Shown here in pieces: positions 46,758 to 56,392 of a stretch of 64,000 nucleotides of DNA. Under the pieces are notes generated by a model, which was not told the origin of the DNA, made no database searches, and worked only from the letters and a program-made list of their open reading frames with translations. Both the position numbers and the translations under genes were made by a program. Every line of letters starts with the position of its first letter. Position 1 is the stretch's first letter. The DNA is taken from positions 62,001-126,000 of the forward strand of contig NZ_MRTD01000010.1 in the NCBI RefSeq assembly GCF_001956295.1. Direction: 5' to 3'. Source of the DNA: Paenibacillus sp. FSL A5-0031. Its GTDB lineage: Bacteria; Bacillota; Bacilli; Paenibacillales; Paenibacillaceae.

Positions 46758-47588
46758 TTATTTAACCGCACCGCTTGTCACACCCGCGAAAATATATTTT
46801 TGCAAGAACACATAAAGAATAGCGGTAGGAATCATAATGATAAGAATGGCTGAAGATATCATTTGCCAGTCCCCGCTGTTGACCCCGAAGAAGCGCATGA
46901 GTGACGTTGATACGACAACATGTTCGGCCCTAGGCAGATACAGGAGCGGAATAAACATGTCATTATAGATGCTGATTGTTTTCAAAATAATGATTGTCGC
47001 TGTCGCTGGCGCAAGCAGCGGGAAGATGATGGAGCGGAAAATACGAATCAATGAAGCACCTTCGATCATCGCGCTTTCATCTAGTTCATAAGGAATATTT
47101 CTAATGAATTGCAGATAAATGTAGATTTGCAAAATATCTGCGCCTACATAGATTAGTACAGGTCCCATCAAATTATTCGTTAAGCCAAGCGCCTGAATCG
47201 TTTTGTAGTTGACGACTTGCGTTGTAATCGCTGGAATAATCGTGGCGAATAGGAACAAGCCGACTAACGGGCCTTTAAATTTGAAATTGAAGCGCCCAAC
47301 GGCATAACAGAACGCCGATCCGATCAATATGTTCAAAATTAGCGTGATCGCGATAATGAACAGCGTATTCCCGAACGCATGGAGCATATCCGCCTGCTTG
47401 AAGGCTTGTGCAAAGTTTTTAAAATAGAGAAAGCTATCCGGCATAGCGATCGTCGATTTCGTGTGAAATTCATCCTTCGTCTTAAAAGCATTGACGACGA
47501 TGATATAAGGCGGGAACAAAATCGCAAACGCAGCCAATAGAAGGCTTAAATACTTGATTGTGTCCCAAAGCTTATTGGATTTATTCAT
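46758..47588 (-). CDS. Carbohydrate ABC transporter permease (MalG type)
   Basis: The 276-aa inner-membrane protein has six helices. The EAA loop YELDESAMIEGASLIRIFRS contacts the ATPase, and the C-terminus YIFAGVTSGAVK is typical of the CUT1 family. It forms the channel with the MalF-type subunit encoded 3 bases upstream. GGGGGAAT precedes ATG 47588. By context it imports manno-oligosaccharides. No ATPase gene is in the cluster, so a shared MsmX-like ATPase elsewhere is implied. Confidence 0.92.
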   Translation of the reverse strand: MNKSNKLWDTIKYLSLLLAAFAILFPPYIIVVNAFKTKDEFHTKSTIAMPDSFLYFKNFAQAFKQADMLHAFGNTLFIIAITLILNILIGSAFCYAVGRFNFKFKGPLVGLFLFATIIPAITTQVVNYKTIQALGLTNNLMGPVLIYVGADILQIYIYLQFIRNIPYELDESAMIEGASLIRIFRSIIFPLLAPATATIIILKTISIYNDMFIPLLYLPRAEHVVVSTSLMRFFGVNSGDWQMISSAILIIMIPTAILYVFLQKYIFAGVTSGAVK

Positions 47589-47591
47589 CGA

Positions 47592-48482
47592 TTATTCCCC
47601 CTTTCCTTTCAACAAAAACCGCTGAATCGATAATACAATGACAACAAAGAGTAACAAGACGACGCTCATTGCGGATGCCAAGCCATAGTTGTTGAACTGA
47701 AAGGCGGTCTCAACAATTTTCATAACGAAGGTTTCACTCGATCCTGCCGGCCCGCCCTTAGTTAAAATATAAGGCAGATCAAACACCTCTAAAGCGCCGG
47801 TGACCGTTAGGAACAAATTGAGCTCGATAATTTTGTAAATATTCGGCAGCGTGATGCTAATAAATTTTTGCCAGCCGTTTGCCCCGTCAATCGATGCCGC
47901 TTCGTAAATATCACTTGGAATCGATTGAAGCGCCGCCAAATAAATGACCATATTGAAGCCCATAAAGCGCCAGAAGCCAATAGAAGCAAGCGTATAGTTT
48001 ACAAAAGAACCACTGCCGAGCCAGCTTGTTTTGGAGAGTGCATCAAAGCCGAGCTGTCCTAGCAAATAGTTTAATGATCCGTTTGTCGTATCGAATACGT
48101 AACCGAATAAGTATGCTACAGCAACGCCATTTAGGATGTACGGTAAAAAAAGCAGCAGCCTGAAAAAGTTTTTCCCCTTCAGCTTGCTGTTCAGCACCAC
48201 TGCGAAATAAATCGCGGCGATATTTTGTACGATTCCAACAGCGAAATAGGCAAAGTTATGTTTGAAGACGCCAAATATAGCTGGATTTGAAAATACTTCT
48301 TTGTAGTTCGACCAACCGATCCATGGTTTGTTTTGACTTAAGCCGTCCCAGCTCGTAAAGCTTAATCGAATGAGTTCCATTGCCGGATAATAGGCGAATG
48401 TCAGCAGCAGCAGCAGCGGCAATGCGACGAAGCCAATAATGACATAGTTCTTCTGTGTTTTAAAAGGCAATCTGCTAAACAT
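47592..48482 (-). CDS. Carbohydrate ABC transporter permease (MalF type)
   Basis: The 296-aa membrane protein has six helices (first: YVIIGFVALPLLLLLTFAYYP) and the EAA loop IYEAASIDGANGWQKFISI. The longest frame starts at 48536 (18 extra residues, not hydrophobic). ATG 48482 (MFSRLPFKTQKN) is chosen because GGGG lies 7 bases before it and the longer N-terminus is atypical. It lies between the binding-protein gene and the MalG-type gene, with 3 bases between the two permease genes, so it is clearly in one operon. Confidence 0.9.
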   Translation of the reverse strand: MFSRLPFKTQKNYVIIGFVALPLLLLLTFAYYPAMELIRLSFTSWDGLSQNKPWIGWSNYKEVFSNPAIFGVFKHNFAYFAVGIVQNIAAIYFAVVLNSKLKGKNFFRLLLFLPYILNGVAVAYLFGYVFDTTNGSLNYLLGQLGFDALSKTSWLGSGSFVNYTLASIGFWRFMGFNMVIYLAALQSIPSDIYEAASIDGANGWQKFISITLPNIYKIIELNLFLTVTGALEVFDLPYILTKGGPAGSSETFVMKIVETAFQFNNYGLASAMSVVLLLFVVIVLSIQRFLLKGKGE

Positions 48483-48567
48483 GAGACAACCCCATCCTCC
48501 CTGCGTCTTTCTAATCGGAAGGTGCAGGATAGACAACCGTTAAGGTTACCCATCCTGCACGCAGCCC

Positions 48568-49881
48568 TTACAATCCTAAATCTTTTTTCGCTTTCGCCCA
48601 CGCTGTGTTTACTTTATCCAATACTTTTTGCGGGTCTTTCGCTAATACGAATTCTTGTACAACTGCAGCTTGATCAAGCTGCGCTTTGTTTTGAATTTCA
48701 GTCGCTGCATCTACTGGTGCAGCCGGCTCGAAAAATTTAGGGGTAAAGCTGTTGAATTCCGAAAGCTGTGGAAGCTTCGATTCTTTCGCTTTCAAAGTAG
48801 GAATGAAACCTGCGAAATCGTCATAACCGGATTCTTCGATCATCCATTGTACGAATGCTTTTCCTGCATCAACATTGCCGTTTTTGTTAACTGCATAGAA
48901 GAAATCCGGGTTAAGCGGTGCTTTCGCTTCGCCAGTGTTGTCGACCGGGAATGGGAAGAAGCCAATGTCCTCAGCAGGAGCGCCGTTTTCGATTACTTGG
49001 TTAATTACCCAGTTGCCAAGCAGATACATACCGAATTTGCCGGTTGCTACGTCTTTTTTCGATTGCTCCCAGTTCGTCGAGTTCACGTCTGTTTCCAGGA
49101 AACCTTTTGTGTACAACTCACGAAGAATTCCCCATGATTTGCCGTATGCATTATCAAGCGTGTACGGTGTTTCAGATTCAGCACGTTTGTTTTGGTGGTC
49201 AGAAGCTCCGCCGATTAGCGTTGGAACATCGTATACCCAAGTATCAAGCGGCCATTTATCTTTGAAGTTTGATGCAAGCGGCACGATGCCAGCGTCTTTA
49301 AGCTTTTGCGATGCAGCTAGAAATTCGTCGTACGTTTTTGGAAGAGCTGTAATGCCTGCTTTCTCGAAAGCTTTCTTGTTGTATACGATACCGACTGTCG
49401 ATCCGCCGGAGGATACGCCATACATTTTGCCTTCTTGCGCCTTCAAATCCTTGAAGTGAATTTCACCTGAGAATGCAATGTCGTCAAGCGGAGCGAAATA
49501 ATTAGGCAGCTCTGCGTTTGGAATGGTTGGTACAAATACGACATCTGGGAAGTCTCCGGAAGCGATGCGGATTTTCAACGTTTTATCATAGTCTGTTATG
49601 GCTTCAAATTTAAGATCGACACCAGGGTATTTGTCTTCAAAACGTTTTTCGTAATCGACGTACTGTTTGTCAATCATGTCGGTACGGTTTGTTAAGAATA
49701 CGACTTCACCTTTTATCGTTGATGCTTCTTCTGTTCCACCGTTTTCCGGTTTGTTTGTTGCGGTGTTATCCGTGCTCGGCTTGTTCGTAGGTGTATTCGT
49801 GCTTGCGTTATTTCCACCACATGCAGCTAACGATGTTAGCATAACTACAGAAACAAGTGCTAACGAAATGACTTTTTTCAT
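48568..49881 (-). CDS. Sugar-binding lipoprotein of the mannan-locus ABC importer
   Basis: The 437-aa solute-binding protein has a lipoprotein signal (LTSLAACGG, lipid on Cys21), then a Thr/Asn/Pro-rich spacer and a family 1 binding fold (KGEVVFLTNRTDMID, PDVVFVPTIPN, YGVSSGGSTVGIVYNKKAFE). The carboxyl half has Trp-rich segments (DKWPLDTWVYD, NWEQSKKD) that could stack on sugar rings. It delivers oligosaccharide to the permeases downstream. Divergent genes for GH113, a 2-epimerase and GH130 suggest beta-1,4-manno-oligosaccharides as ligand. GAGGGGG precedes ATG 49881. Confidence 0.9.
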   Translation of the reverse strand: MKKVISLALVSVVMLTSLAACGGNNASTNTPTNKPSTDNTATNKPENGGTEEASTIKGEVVFLTNRTDMIDKQYVDYEKRFEDKYPGVDLKFEAITDYDKTLKIRIASGDFPDVVFVPTIPNAELPNYFAPLDDIAFSGEIHFKDLKAQEGKMYGVSSGGSTVGIVYNKKAFEKAGITALPKTYDEFLAASQKLKDAGIVPLASNFKDKWPLDTWVYDVPTLIGGASDHQNKRAESETPYTLDNAYGKSWGILRELYTKGFLETDVNSTNWEQSKKDVATGKFGMYLLGNWVINQVIENGAPAEDIGFFPFPVDNTGEAKAPLNPDFFYAVNKNGNVDAGKAFVQWMIEESGYDDFAGFIPTLKAKESKLPQLSEFNSFTPKFFEPAAPVDAATEIQNKAQLDQAAVVQEFVLAKDPQKVLDKVNTAWAKAKKDLGL

Positions 49882-49994
49882 TTTCTAAATCCCCCTCGGC
49901 TCGTTTTGATTCCGCTTACATTTCGATAATACCTCATAAAATGTGGTTCTAAAATGGTTTAAAATATGATTTATAGTCTTCAACTGTCATTTTG

Positions 49995-50020
49995 TGAAAA
50001 CGCTTTTTTACGCATTTTCA
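49995..50020. promoter_or_regulatory. Candidate cre within a larger dyad
   Basis: TGAAAACGCTTTTT agrees with the cre form TGAAARCGYTTWCN at all but one position. It is also the left half of an imperfect dyad (TGAAAACGC ... GCATTTTCA). It lies in the 315-base divergent region between the importer and the mannan enzymes, nearer the importer start, which otherwise holds the promoter-palindrome at 50127-50154 and no gene. Confidence 0.5.
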
Positions 50021-50126
50021 CTCATTATTGTGCATACACATGCCGCTTTCCGTGTTATTAAATGAAGCAATTTTATAAGGTTGCTTGCTGTTCAAGAAAG
50101 GTATTGCAAACAAGACTAGAATCATG

Positions 50127-50154
50127 TTTACTTGTTATATAACAAAAATATTAT
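50127..50154 (+). promoter_or_regulatory. Putative GH113 promoter with embedded 14-bp palindrome
   Basis: TTTACT (50127-50132) and TATTAT (50149-50154), 16 bases apart, form a plausible promoter. Between them, at 50132-50145, lies a perfect palindrome TTGTTATATAACAA, well placed for a repressor. The regulator is unknown; no GntR or LacI gene is nearby. Confidence 0.45.
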
Positions 50155-50196
50155 TAGCAATAACAAAAATACCAAATACAAAGTGAGGCGACTCCA

Positions 50197-51171
50197 ATGA
50201 CAACTAAAGCAGCCTATATAGGCGGAATGACATGGGGCTGGACAGGCATTCGAGGCACATGGACTGGCGAAAAAGCGGATCGTTCGATGGAACTGATGGC
50301 CGAGCGGTTAAGCGTGAACTGGACAGCTATTGCACTTGGCGCACTTCAAGATCATGCCCACTCTACCGAAATTAAGTTTCGCGAGGCGCCTACGGTTACC
50401 GATGAGGAAGTTCTTAGTGCCATTCACAAAGCAAAAGAACTAGGCCTTAATGTTTGTTTGAAGCCGGTCGTCAATTGTGCGGATGGCACATGGCGTGCAC
50501 ATATTAATTTCTTTGATCTCGATGTGCCTTGCGAGCCAAAATGGTCTGACTGGTTCGCTTCTTATACAACATTCATTTTGCACTATGCCAGAATGGCTGA
50601 AGAAACAGGTTGCGAAATGTTTTGTGTTGGATGCGAAATGGTTCAAACCGATCGCAGAGAAACGGAATGGCGTGAGCTCATCGCAGAAGTTCGCAAAGTA
50701 TATTCCGGCATCGTTACGTACAACTGTGACAAATATCAAGAAGGCCAAATTAAATGGTGGGATGCTGTTGATGTCATTTCTTCCAGCGGCTACTACCCTA
50801 TCGATGCTTGGGAAGAGCAGCTGAACCGGATTGAAAAGGTCGTATCCGAATACGACAAGCCTTTTTTCTTCATGGAAGCAGGCTGCCCTAGCCGCGAAGG
50901 CTCGCAATATATTCCGAACGATTGGGGACTTGCCGGCGCGCCTAGCGAAGAGGTTCAGCGTCAGTTCTACGAGACGATGTTCTCCCATACGGACAAACGT
51001 GATTGGGTTGGCGGCTTTATGCTTTGGGATTGGCCGGCGAGACTATATGAAGAGGCCGATGCGAGTGCCAACGACGATTATTGTATGTATGGCAAGCAAG
51101 CAGAACAAACCGTTCGTCAATATTATGCAGCCAAAATAGCTGAATCGAGTGACGGAGGTTTGGGCGAATGA
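50197..51171 (+). CDS. Glycoside hydrolase family 113 beta-mannanase/mannosidase
   Basis: The 324-aa TIM-barrel enzyme fits GH113: start [15 protein letters not shown], acid/base Glu147 in CVGCEM, nucleophile Glu227 in [14 protein letters not shown], and [14 protein letters not shown]. The 80-residue spacing of the two Glu equals that reported for the Alicyclobacillus GH113 mannanase. It cleaves beta-1,4-mannosyl bonds. There is no signal peptide, so it acts in the cytoplasm on imported oligosaccharides. GTGAGGCG precedes the ATG. It overlaps the epimerase gene by 4 bases and heads the three-gene catabolic operon. Confidence 0.9.
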   Translation: MTTKAAYIGGMTWGWTGIRGTWTGEKADRSMELMAERLSVNWTAIALGALQDHAHSTEIKFREAPTVTDEEVLSAIHKAKELGLNVCLKPVVNCADGTWRAHINFFDLDVPCEPKWSDWFASYTTFILHYARMAEETGCEMFCVGCEMVQTDRRETEWRELIAEVRKVYSGIVTYNCDKYQEGQIKWWDAVDVISSSGYYPIDAWEEQLNRIEKVVSEYDKPFFFMEAGCPSREGSQYIPNDWGLAGAPSEEVQRQFYETMFSHTDKRDWVGGFMLWDWPARLYEEADASANDDYCMYGKQAEQTVRQYYAAKIAESSDGGLGE

Positions 51172-52379
51172 ACGTAAATAACGAGCAGTGGCTAGCAAGC
51201 ATCAAGCAGGAGCTGGAATCTAATATTCTCGGCTTTTGGATGAAGCATACGATCGATGAGCAAAAAGGCGGTTTCTACGGCAATATCAGCAGAGATTTAA
51301 CCGTTAACGATGAAGCTGGCAAAAGCTTGGTGCTTAACACACGTATCTTGTGGACCTTTGCCTCCGCTTATCGCATGACTGGCAATGAAGCTTATCTCGA
51401 AATGGCTGATCGTGCCTATCGATATGTAAATAAATACTTTGTAGATCAAGAATACGGCGGATTATACTGGATGGTCGACGCAGCTGGCAGCCCAGCCGAA
51501 ACGAAAAAGCAGGTATACGGCCAGGCCTTTGCTATTTATGCTTACTCCGAGTATTACCGCGCTACCGGCAATGAAGCTGCGCTTCAGAAAGCGATCTCAC
51601 TATTTCATACGCTTGAGAAATATAGCTACGATGAGCAATATAAAGGTTACTTCGAGGCTCTTACACGCGAGTGGCTGGAAACCGACGATAATAGCCTGAG
51701 TGAAAAGGATTTGAACGAGAAGAAATCCATGAATACTCATCTCCACATCATGGAGGGTTATACGAACCTTTACCGGGTATGGAAATCAGATGAACTGCAT
51801 GCCAAGCTGAGAGAACTAATCGAAATCACAATAAAACATATTATTAACCCAGATAACGCGCACTTTATCCTTTTCTTCGATGAAAAATGGAACGGCAGAT
51901 CCGAGCATATTTCTTACGGTCACGATATCGAGGGTAGCTGGCTGCTGGTCGAGGCCGCTGAGGTGCTTGGAGATGCAACATTGCTGGCTGAAGCCAAAGC
52001 CGTCGCCATTCGAATGGCAGAAGCGACGCTGAATGAAGGCGTTGACGAGGACGGCGGTCTTCTTAATGAGGCAGGTCCTGATGGGATCATCGATTCACAC
52101 AAGGATTGGTGGCCGCAAGCAGAGGCTGTTGTTGGTTTCTATAATGCTTATCAAATGACAGGCGATGAGAAATACCTTGAGGCTGCTTTGAAATCTTGGC
52201 AGTTCATTGAAAATTTTATCGTCGACAAACAGTTTGGCGAATGGCACTGGAGCGTAACTCGCGATGGAGCTCCAAGCGACAATTTACAAAAGGTTAGTCC
52301 TTGGAAATGCCCTTATCATAATGGACGCGCATGCTTTGAAATGATCGAACGCTTGTCTGGTACAGCAATTTCACACTAA
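51168..52379 (+). CDS. AGE-family disaccharide 2-epimerase (cellobiose/mannobiose epimerase)
   Basis: The 403-aa alpha/alpha-barrel protein belongs to the N-acylglucosamine/cellobiose 2-epimerase family. Catalytic-type His and Trp residues appear in [66 protein letters not shown] and [12 protein letters not shown]. Such enzymes convert the reducing glucose or mannose residue of beta-1,4-disaccharides. Lying between GH113 and GH130 genes, it most likely turns mannobiose into mannosyl-glucose. GGAGGT is 8 bases before ATG 51168. ATGA overlap with GH113 and a 14-base gap to GH130 show operon structure. Confidence 0.92.
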   Translation: MNVNNEQWLASIKQELESNILGFWMKHTIDEQKGGFYGNISRDLTVNDEAGKSLVLNTRILWTFASAYRMTGNEAYLEMADRAYRYVNKYFVDQEYGGLYWMVDAAGSPAETKKQVYGQAFAIYAYSEYYRATGNEAALQKAISLFHTLEKYSYDEQYKGYFEALTREWLETDDNSLSEKDLNEKKSMNTHLHIMEGYTNLYRVWKSDELHAKLRELIEITIKHIINPDNAHFILFFDEKWNGRSEHISYGHDIEGSWLLVEAAEVLGDATLLAEAKAVAIRMAEATLNEGVDEDGGLLNEAGPDGIIDSHKDWWPQAEAVVGFYNAYQMTGDEKYLEAALKSWQFIENFIVDKQFGEWHWSVTRDGAPSDNLQKVSPWKCPYHNGRACFEMIERLSGTAISH

Positions 52380-52393
52380 TGGAGGTTTATACA

Positions 52394-53563
52394 ATGAGTA
52401 AATTTAATGAACGCAAGCAAATGCTAACAGACCGTTATGAGGCGCTCGTACAGCGTAAAAACGAGCCAGCAGAAGTTAGCAACGGTGTTTTTGATCGTTA
52501 CGTGCACCCTGTTCTAACAGCAGAACACGCTCCGCTGATTTGGAAATATGATTTTAATCCTGAGACGAATCCTTATTTCATAGAGCGCCTCGGCGTTCAT
52601 TGCGTATTCAATCCAGGCGCAATCTTCTTAAATGGCAAATTCCATCTCGTAGCGCGCGTTGAAGGCAATGATCGCAAATCATTTTTCGCCATTGCAGAGA
52701 GTGACAGCCCCGTTGATGGTTTCCGCTTCTGGAACCACCCTATCTTGCTTCCAGAAACAAGCGATCCCGATATTAACGTCTATGATATGCGCCTCGTTCA
52801 ACATGAGGACGGCTGGATTTATGGTCTGTTCTGCACAGAGAGGAAAGATCCTTCCGCTCCAAAAGGAGATCTGTCGAGCGCGATTGCACAATGCGGTATC
52901 GTAAGAACAAAAGATTTGAAGCAATGGGAGCGCCTTGCTGATCTAAAAACAGCGTCCAACCAACAGCGCAACGTCGTGCTTCACCCTGAATTTGTTGACG
53001 GCAAATACGCCTTTTATACTCGACCGCAAGACGGCTTTATTGATACGGGTTCAGGCGGCGGTATTGGCTGGGGACTATCTGATACGATCGAGAACGCAGT
53101 TGTAGAGCGTGAGATCATTATTGATGAACGCCATTATCATACAATTAAAGAAGTGAAGAACGGTCAAGGTCCCGCTCCAATTAAGACGGACAAAGGCTGG
53201 ATTCATATTGCTCACGGCGTTCGCAACACTGCGGCTGGCTTGCGTTATGTACTCTATGCATTCCTATCCGACTTGCAGGAGCCTAACAAAGTAACGCATC
53301 GTCCGGGCGGCCACTTGCTTGCGCCAGAGGGCATTGAACGCGTCGGCGACGTATCGAACGTAGCTTTCTGCAATGGTGTTATCGCACAGGATAACGGTGA
53401 CGTGTATATTTACTATGCTTCCTCCGACACACGCTGTCACGTTGCTGCAACGACCGTCGATCAACTGCTCGACTATTGCTTAAACACACCGGAAGATCCG
53501 CTTCGCTCCTACGCATGTGTAGAGCAGCGCATCGCTTTAATTGATCGCAACTTGCAGCTATAA
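52394..53563 (+). CDS. GH130 4-O-beta-mannosyl-glucose phosphorylase
   Basis: The 389-aa five-bladed propeller enzyme carries GH130 motifs: [20 protein letters not shown] in two pieces, catalytic-type Asp in [38 protein letters not shown], and [20 protein letters not shown]. It resembles the GH130 subfamily acting on mannosyl-1,4-glucose, which releases mannose-1-phosphate and glucose using phosphate. It is last in the operon. A longer frame from 52379 overlaps the epimerase stop, but GGAGGT at 52381-52386 fits ATG 52394. With the epimerase it completes a known intracellular mannobiose route. Confidence 0.92.
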   Translation: MSKFNERKQMLTDRYEALVQRKNEPAEVSNGVFDRYVHPVLTAEHAPLIWKYDFNPETNPYFIERLGVHCVFNPGAIFLNGKFHLVARVEGNDRKSFFAIAESDSPVDGFRFWNHPILLPETSDPDINVYDMRLVQHEDGWIYGLFCTERKDPSAPKGDLSSAIAQCGIVRTKDLKQWERLADLKTASNQQRNVVLHPEFVDGKYAFYTRPQDGFIDTGSGGGIGWGLSDTIENAVVEREIIIDERHYHTIKEVKNGQGPAPIKTDKGWIHIAHGVRNTAAGLRYVLYAFLSDLQEPNKVTHRPGGHLLAPEGIERVGDVSNVAFCNGVIAQDNGDVYIYYASSDTRCHVAATTVDQLLDYCLNTPEDPLRSYACVEQRIALIDRNLQL

Positions 53564-53618
53564 TCCAATTCTCTTCGCCATAGCGAGAAACTTTTAGTCT
53601 TTTCAGCCTAAAAGAAAG

Positions 53619-53660
53619 AGCTTCCCAGAGAGCAGCATTTCTGCTTTTGGGAAGCCCTTT
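53619..53660. terminator. Bidirectional terminator after GH130
   Basis: An interrupted stem (GCTTCCC ... GCAG against CTGC ... GGGAAGC) with loop CATTT and T runs on both sides, between the convergent GH130 and anti-sigma genes. Confidence 0.8.
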
Positions 53661-53682
53661 TTCATTTATGGTTTGATACAAA

Positions 53683-55002
53683 TTACTTTTTGATATCCAT
53701 AGGAATAGAGATGGTCTTATCGTAGGTTTTAATATAGGAAAATCCGTTAAGCAGCAGCTGTTCCGGTTCCTCCTCCGTGTTAAAAGAAAACGTCTGCTCC
53801 CACAAGATATTGCCATTTTTCAAATCCCACGGGCGTGATGAGGAAATGGATGAGATAGGAACTACACTATCACCCGATTGAACAGATAAGTTTTCCGTTT
53901 CCAAGATTGTAAATTGTTTTCTGGCGATAACGATATCATAACCTGTATCGGTTTTTGTGACGCTGCGAATCCATAACTTTTCATTCCCAATCTTTATGGA
54001 CAGATCTGATGGTGAAGCTAGGGAGATCGGTTCTTCTATTTTCTGATAGCCAGCAAAATTTTCAAGTACGAGCTCAATGGTTTCCAGCTTGTCTGTCGGC
54101 AGCACATCAAATTCAAGTTCAAATGCTGCTTTACCCTTTTCACCGGAATGATCCGACTGCATTCCCCATGATTTCACTTCTGTTCCATTCACATAAAGCT
54201 TTGTTTTGCCTGAGAACCTCGGGTATCCCCCATCATTCATTTCATAATGTCCCTTTACGATGGTAGAAGTAGGTGAAGCTGTGATGGCGTCATAGTGGAC
54301 CGTTCCCTCATCGACCGAAACGGATTTTGAGATATCCTCTTTAAGCATGCTTTTCATCGCTTTATTCGCTTCAAACTTGAAGGAGATTGGGTAAGATGCC
54401 CGTTCTCCATTTTCTAGCCACTCACTAAATGTAACGGTTAATGTTCTAGAGAATGGACTAACCGATTCAAATTTATAGACACCCTCGTACTGGGTCTCGT
54501 CTTTGCTATAATTGCCGCTTCCTTCTTTGGGATCGGAATCCGTCAAAAATCCTTCCATTTGACCCACGTTATAACGCAGTGAACTATTGTCAGTAAATAC
54601 AGAGCCTTCGGTTCTATCAATGCTATAATACATAAGCAAAGCGTTATCGTCCGCAATAACTCCGTTGATGGTAATGACAGTACCGTCCTCTAGCGTTTTG
54701 CTTTTGTTGACCGATTGTCCGTAGCCTTGCTCCGCCACTTCGGAGAAGCTAAGAGAGTTCAGCTCGATTTTGTTAAACAACTTGCCTCCGTAAAAAGCAA
54801 ATGCAGGATATTGATAAGTGCCTACAATTAATAGGAGTGCTGCAGCTGATGCGACAACCCATGTCATCGCTCTATTTAACTTTCTTTTCTTAGCAGGAAC
54901 ATGCTCAAGTGCATTTCGAAGTCTGTCCTCAAGTCCTGACGGTGCCTGCACGATATTCAAGCTCTGTTTGTGCTCCTGTAATCTCTCCTCGATCGTTTTC
55001 AT
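53683..55002 (-). CDS. DUF4179 membrane protein, putative anti-sigma factor
   Basis: The 439-aa protein has an N-terminal cytoplasmic stretch (1-45: RLQEHKQSLNIVQAPSGLED), one transmembrane helix (TWVVASAAALLLIVGTYQYP) and a large extracytoplasmic domain with DUF4179-like strands (VITINGVIADDNALLMYYSI). In Bacillales such proteins follow ECF sigma genes and are thought to hold the sigma factor at the membrane until stress. Its start lies inside the sigma gene (74-base overlap) with GGAGGGG 6 bases upstream, indicating translational coupling. The stress sensed is unknown. Confidence 0.85.
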   Translation of the reverse strand: MKTIEERLQEHKQSLNIVQAPSGLEDRLRNALEHVPAKKRKLNRAMTWVVASAAALLLIVGTYQYPAFAFYGGKLFNKIELNSLSFSEVAEQGYGQSVNKSKTLEDGTVITINGVIADDNALLMYYSIDRTEGSVFTDNSSLRYNVGQMEGFLTDSDPKEGSGNYSKDETQYEGVYKFESVSPFSRTLTVTFSEWLENGERASYPISFKFEANKAMKSMLKEDISKSVSVDEGTVHYDAITASPTSTIVKGHYEMNDGGYPRFSGKTKLYVNGTEVKSWGMQSDHSGEKGKAAFELEFDVLPTDKLETIELVLENFAGYQKIEEPISLASPSDLSIKIGNEKLWIRSVTKTDTGYDIVIARKQFTILETENLSVQSGDSVVPISSISSSRPWDLKNGNILWEQTFSFNTEEEPEQLLLNGFSYIKTYDKTISIPMDIKK

Positions 55003-55531
55003 TACGATCCCCTCCGATCATCGCTTTCAGTTTTTGTATGCCTTGCGAAATTCTTGATTTGATTGTTCCAATCGGCGAACAGGTCATGTCCGCAATCGTC
55101 TGATACGGAAGATCATGTACGTAGCGAAGCTCGATAGCTTCCCGCTGCTGTGCATTTAGATTAGAAAGCAGCACCTGCATGTTCATCTCAGACTCCGTGT
55201 TGCGATAAGGGTTATCTTCAGTTAATCCAGCAAAGGATGATTCTCCCTCGTCTCCCAGTGGAACAAATCGTTCTTTTTGGCGGAGCAGTTTTTTGCAACG
55301 ATTGACGAGAATGGTTTTGCTCCAGCTGTAGAAGGCTTCACTCTTTTGCAATTGATCCAGCTTTTCATAAAGCGTAACAATCATATCTGCCATGGCATCC
55401 ATCGCGTCATGCTCATTTCTCAAATAGCTGTAGGCAAGGCGATAATAAGCGTCCTGATCGGCTATGATTAGTTGTAATAAAGCTTCTTTGTTGCCTTTTT
55501 GAGCTTGTCTGACAAGACGGCTTACATTCAT
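54929..55531 (-). CDS. ECF RNA polymerase sigma factor
   Basis: The 200-aa protein has sigma region 2 (about 10-80: YYRLAYSYLRNEHDAMDAMA, then WSKTILVNRCKKLL) and region 4 (about 120-175: LNAQQREAIELRYVHDLPYQ, IADMTCSPIGTIKSRISQGI), with no region 1 or 3, as in ECF sigma factors. It directs RNA polymerase to a small stress regulon, probably including its own operon. The C-terminal 25 residues overlap the DUF4179 gene. AAAGGGG precedes ATG 55531. I could not identify its promoter motif with confidence. Confidence 0.92.
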   Translation of the reverse strand: MNVSRLVRQAQKGNKEALLQLIIADQDAYYRLAYSYLRNEHDAMDAMADMIVTLYEKLDQLQKSEAFYSWSKTILVNRCKKLLRQKERFVPLGDEGESSFAGLTEDNPYRNTESEMNMQVLLSNLNAQQREAIELRYVHDLPYQTIADMTCSPIGTIKSRISQGIQKLKAMIGGDRNENDRGEITGAQTELEYRAGTVRT

Positions 55532-55735
55532 GTTCTCACCCCTTTCATAGATAAGAGATCACAGAGGCTATTAAAGTTCATTTTGTGAAAAAAAATCTCA
55601 TATAAAAGAGGCTCGTCTCTCTTTGAAAAAATACGTAGACCTCGATATTGCATCCGTCGTTTGTTATCACGGGGGATTAAGTACCGAAAATGTTAATGAT
55701 CAGTTGTTAAAGCTCAGCCAAGAGTAACTATATAT

Positions 55736-55779
55736 AAAGGGTTCCACATACTAATCAAGCTTTATATGTGGAACCCTTT
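55736..55779. terminator. Strong hairpin terminator with no clear gene
   Basis: A 15-bp perfect stem (AAAGGGTTCCACATA and complement) with a 14-base loop and T runs on both sides. It lies in the 326-base gap 55532-55857, where the only other content is a short open frame (55623-55727). Confidence 0.75.
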
Positions 55780-55857
55780 TAAGTTTTATTTTAGAAGCAT
55801 AACCTATCCATAAAGGGGAGAAAATACCCAAAGATCAGCCACTTTCTAGAAAGTTGT

Positions 55858-56379
55858 GTGAATGCTTTGGAAAATAAATATGTCAAAGAAACGCGATCCT
55901 TTAAGGTTTCGAGAGTATTCCCAACCGATGTAAACAATCATAATACGTTGTTCGGCGGCAAACTTATGTCTTATATCGATGATATCGCTTCGATATCCGC
56001 TTCCAAATTATGCAGAGTTACCGCGGTAACCGCTTCGACGGATTCCGTTGATTTCTTGCATCCAATCCGGCCAACAGATTCCGTTTCCCTAGAGTCCTTC
56101 GTTACTTGGACGGGCAAAAGTTCAATCGAGGTTTTTGTGAAAGTAATACGAGAAGATTTAAGAAGCGGCGAGCGAAAAATAGCAGCAACCTCTTTTCTTA
56201 CTTTCGTTGCCTTAGATGAACAAAATAAGACAATACTTGTACCTCGTATTGTCCCTGAAACGGAAGAAGAAATTAAATTATATGAAACAGCCGAGCATCG
56301 CACGGCAATGAGGAAGCAGCGCAGAGAAGAGAGCAAAAAGTTTGCTGACTTTTTGCTGACGAAGTTTCCGTGGGAATAA
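55858..56379 (+). CDS. Acyl-CoA thioesterase, hot-dog fold (YkhA type)
   Basis: The 173-aa protein has a single hot-dog domain: VFPTDVNNHNTLFGGKLMSY with the catalytic-type Asn/Asp, IDDIASISASKLC, and TASTDSVDFLHPIRPTDSV, followed by a Lys/Arg-rich C-terminal helix. Such enzymes hydrolyse acyl-CoA to free acid and CoA in the cytoplasm. The start appears to be GTG 55858, with only a weak AGAAAG upstream. No neighbour suggests the acyl group. Convergent with the BenE-like gene, with 13 bases between stops. Confidence 0.88.
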   Translation: MNALENKYVKETRSFKVSRVFPTDVNNHNTLFGGKLMSYIDDIASISASKLCRVTAVTASTDSVDFLHPIRPTDSVSLESFVTWTGKSSIEVFVKVIREDLRSGERKIAATSFLTFVALDEQNKTILVPRIVPETEEEIKLYETAEHRTAMRKQRREESKKFADFLLTKFPWE

Positions 56380-56392
56380 TCGTCCCCTTTTA

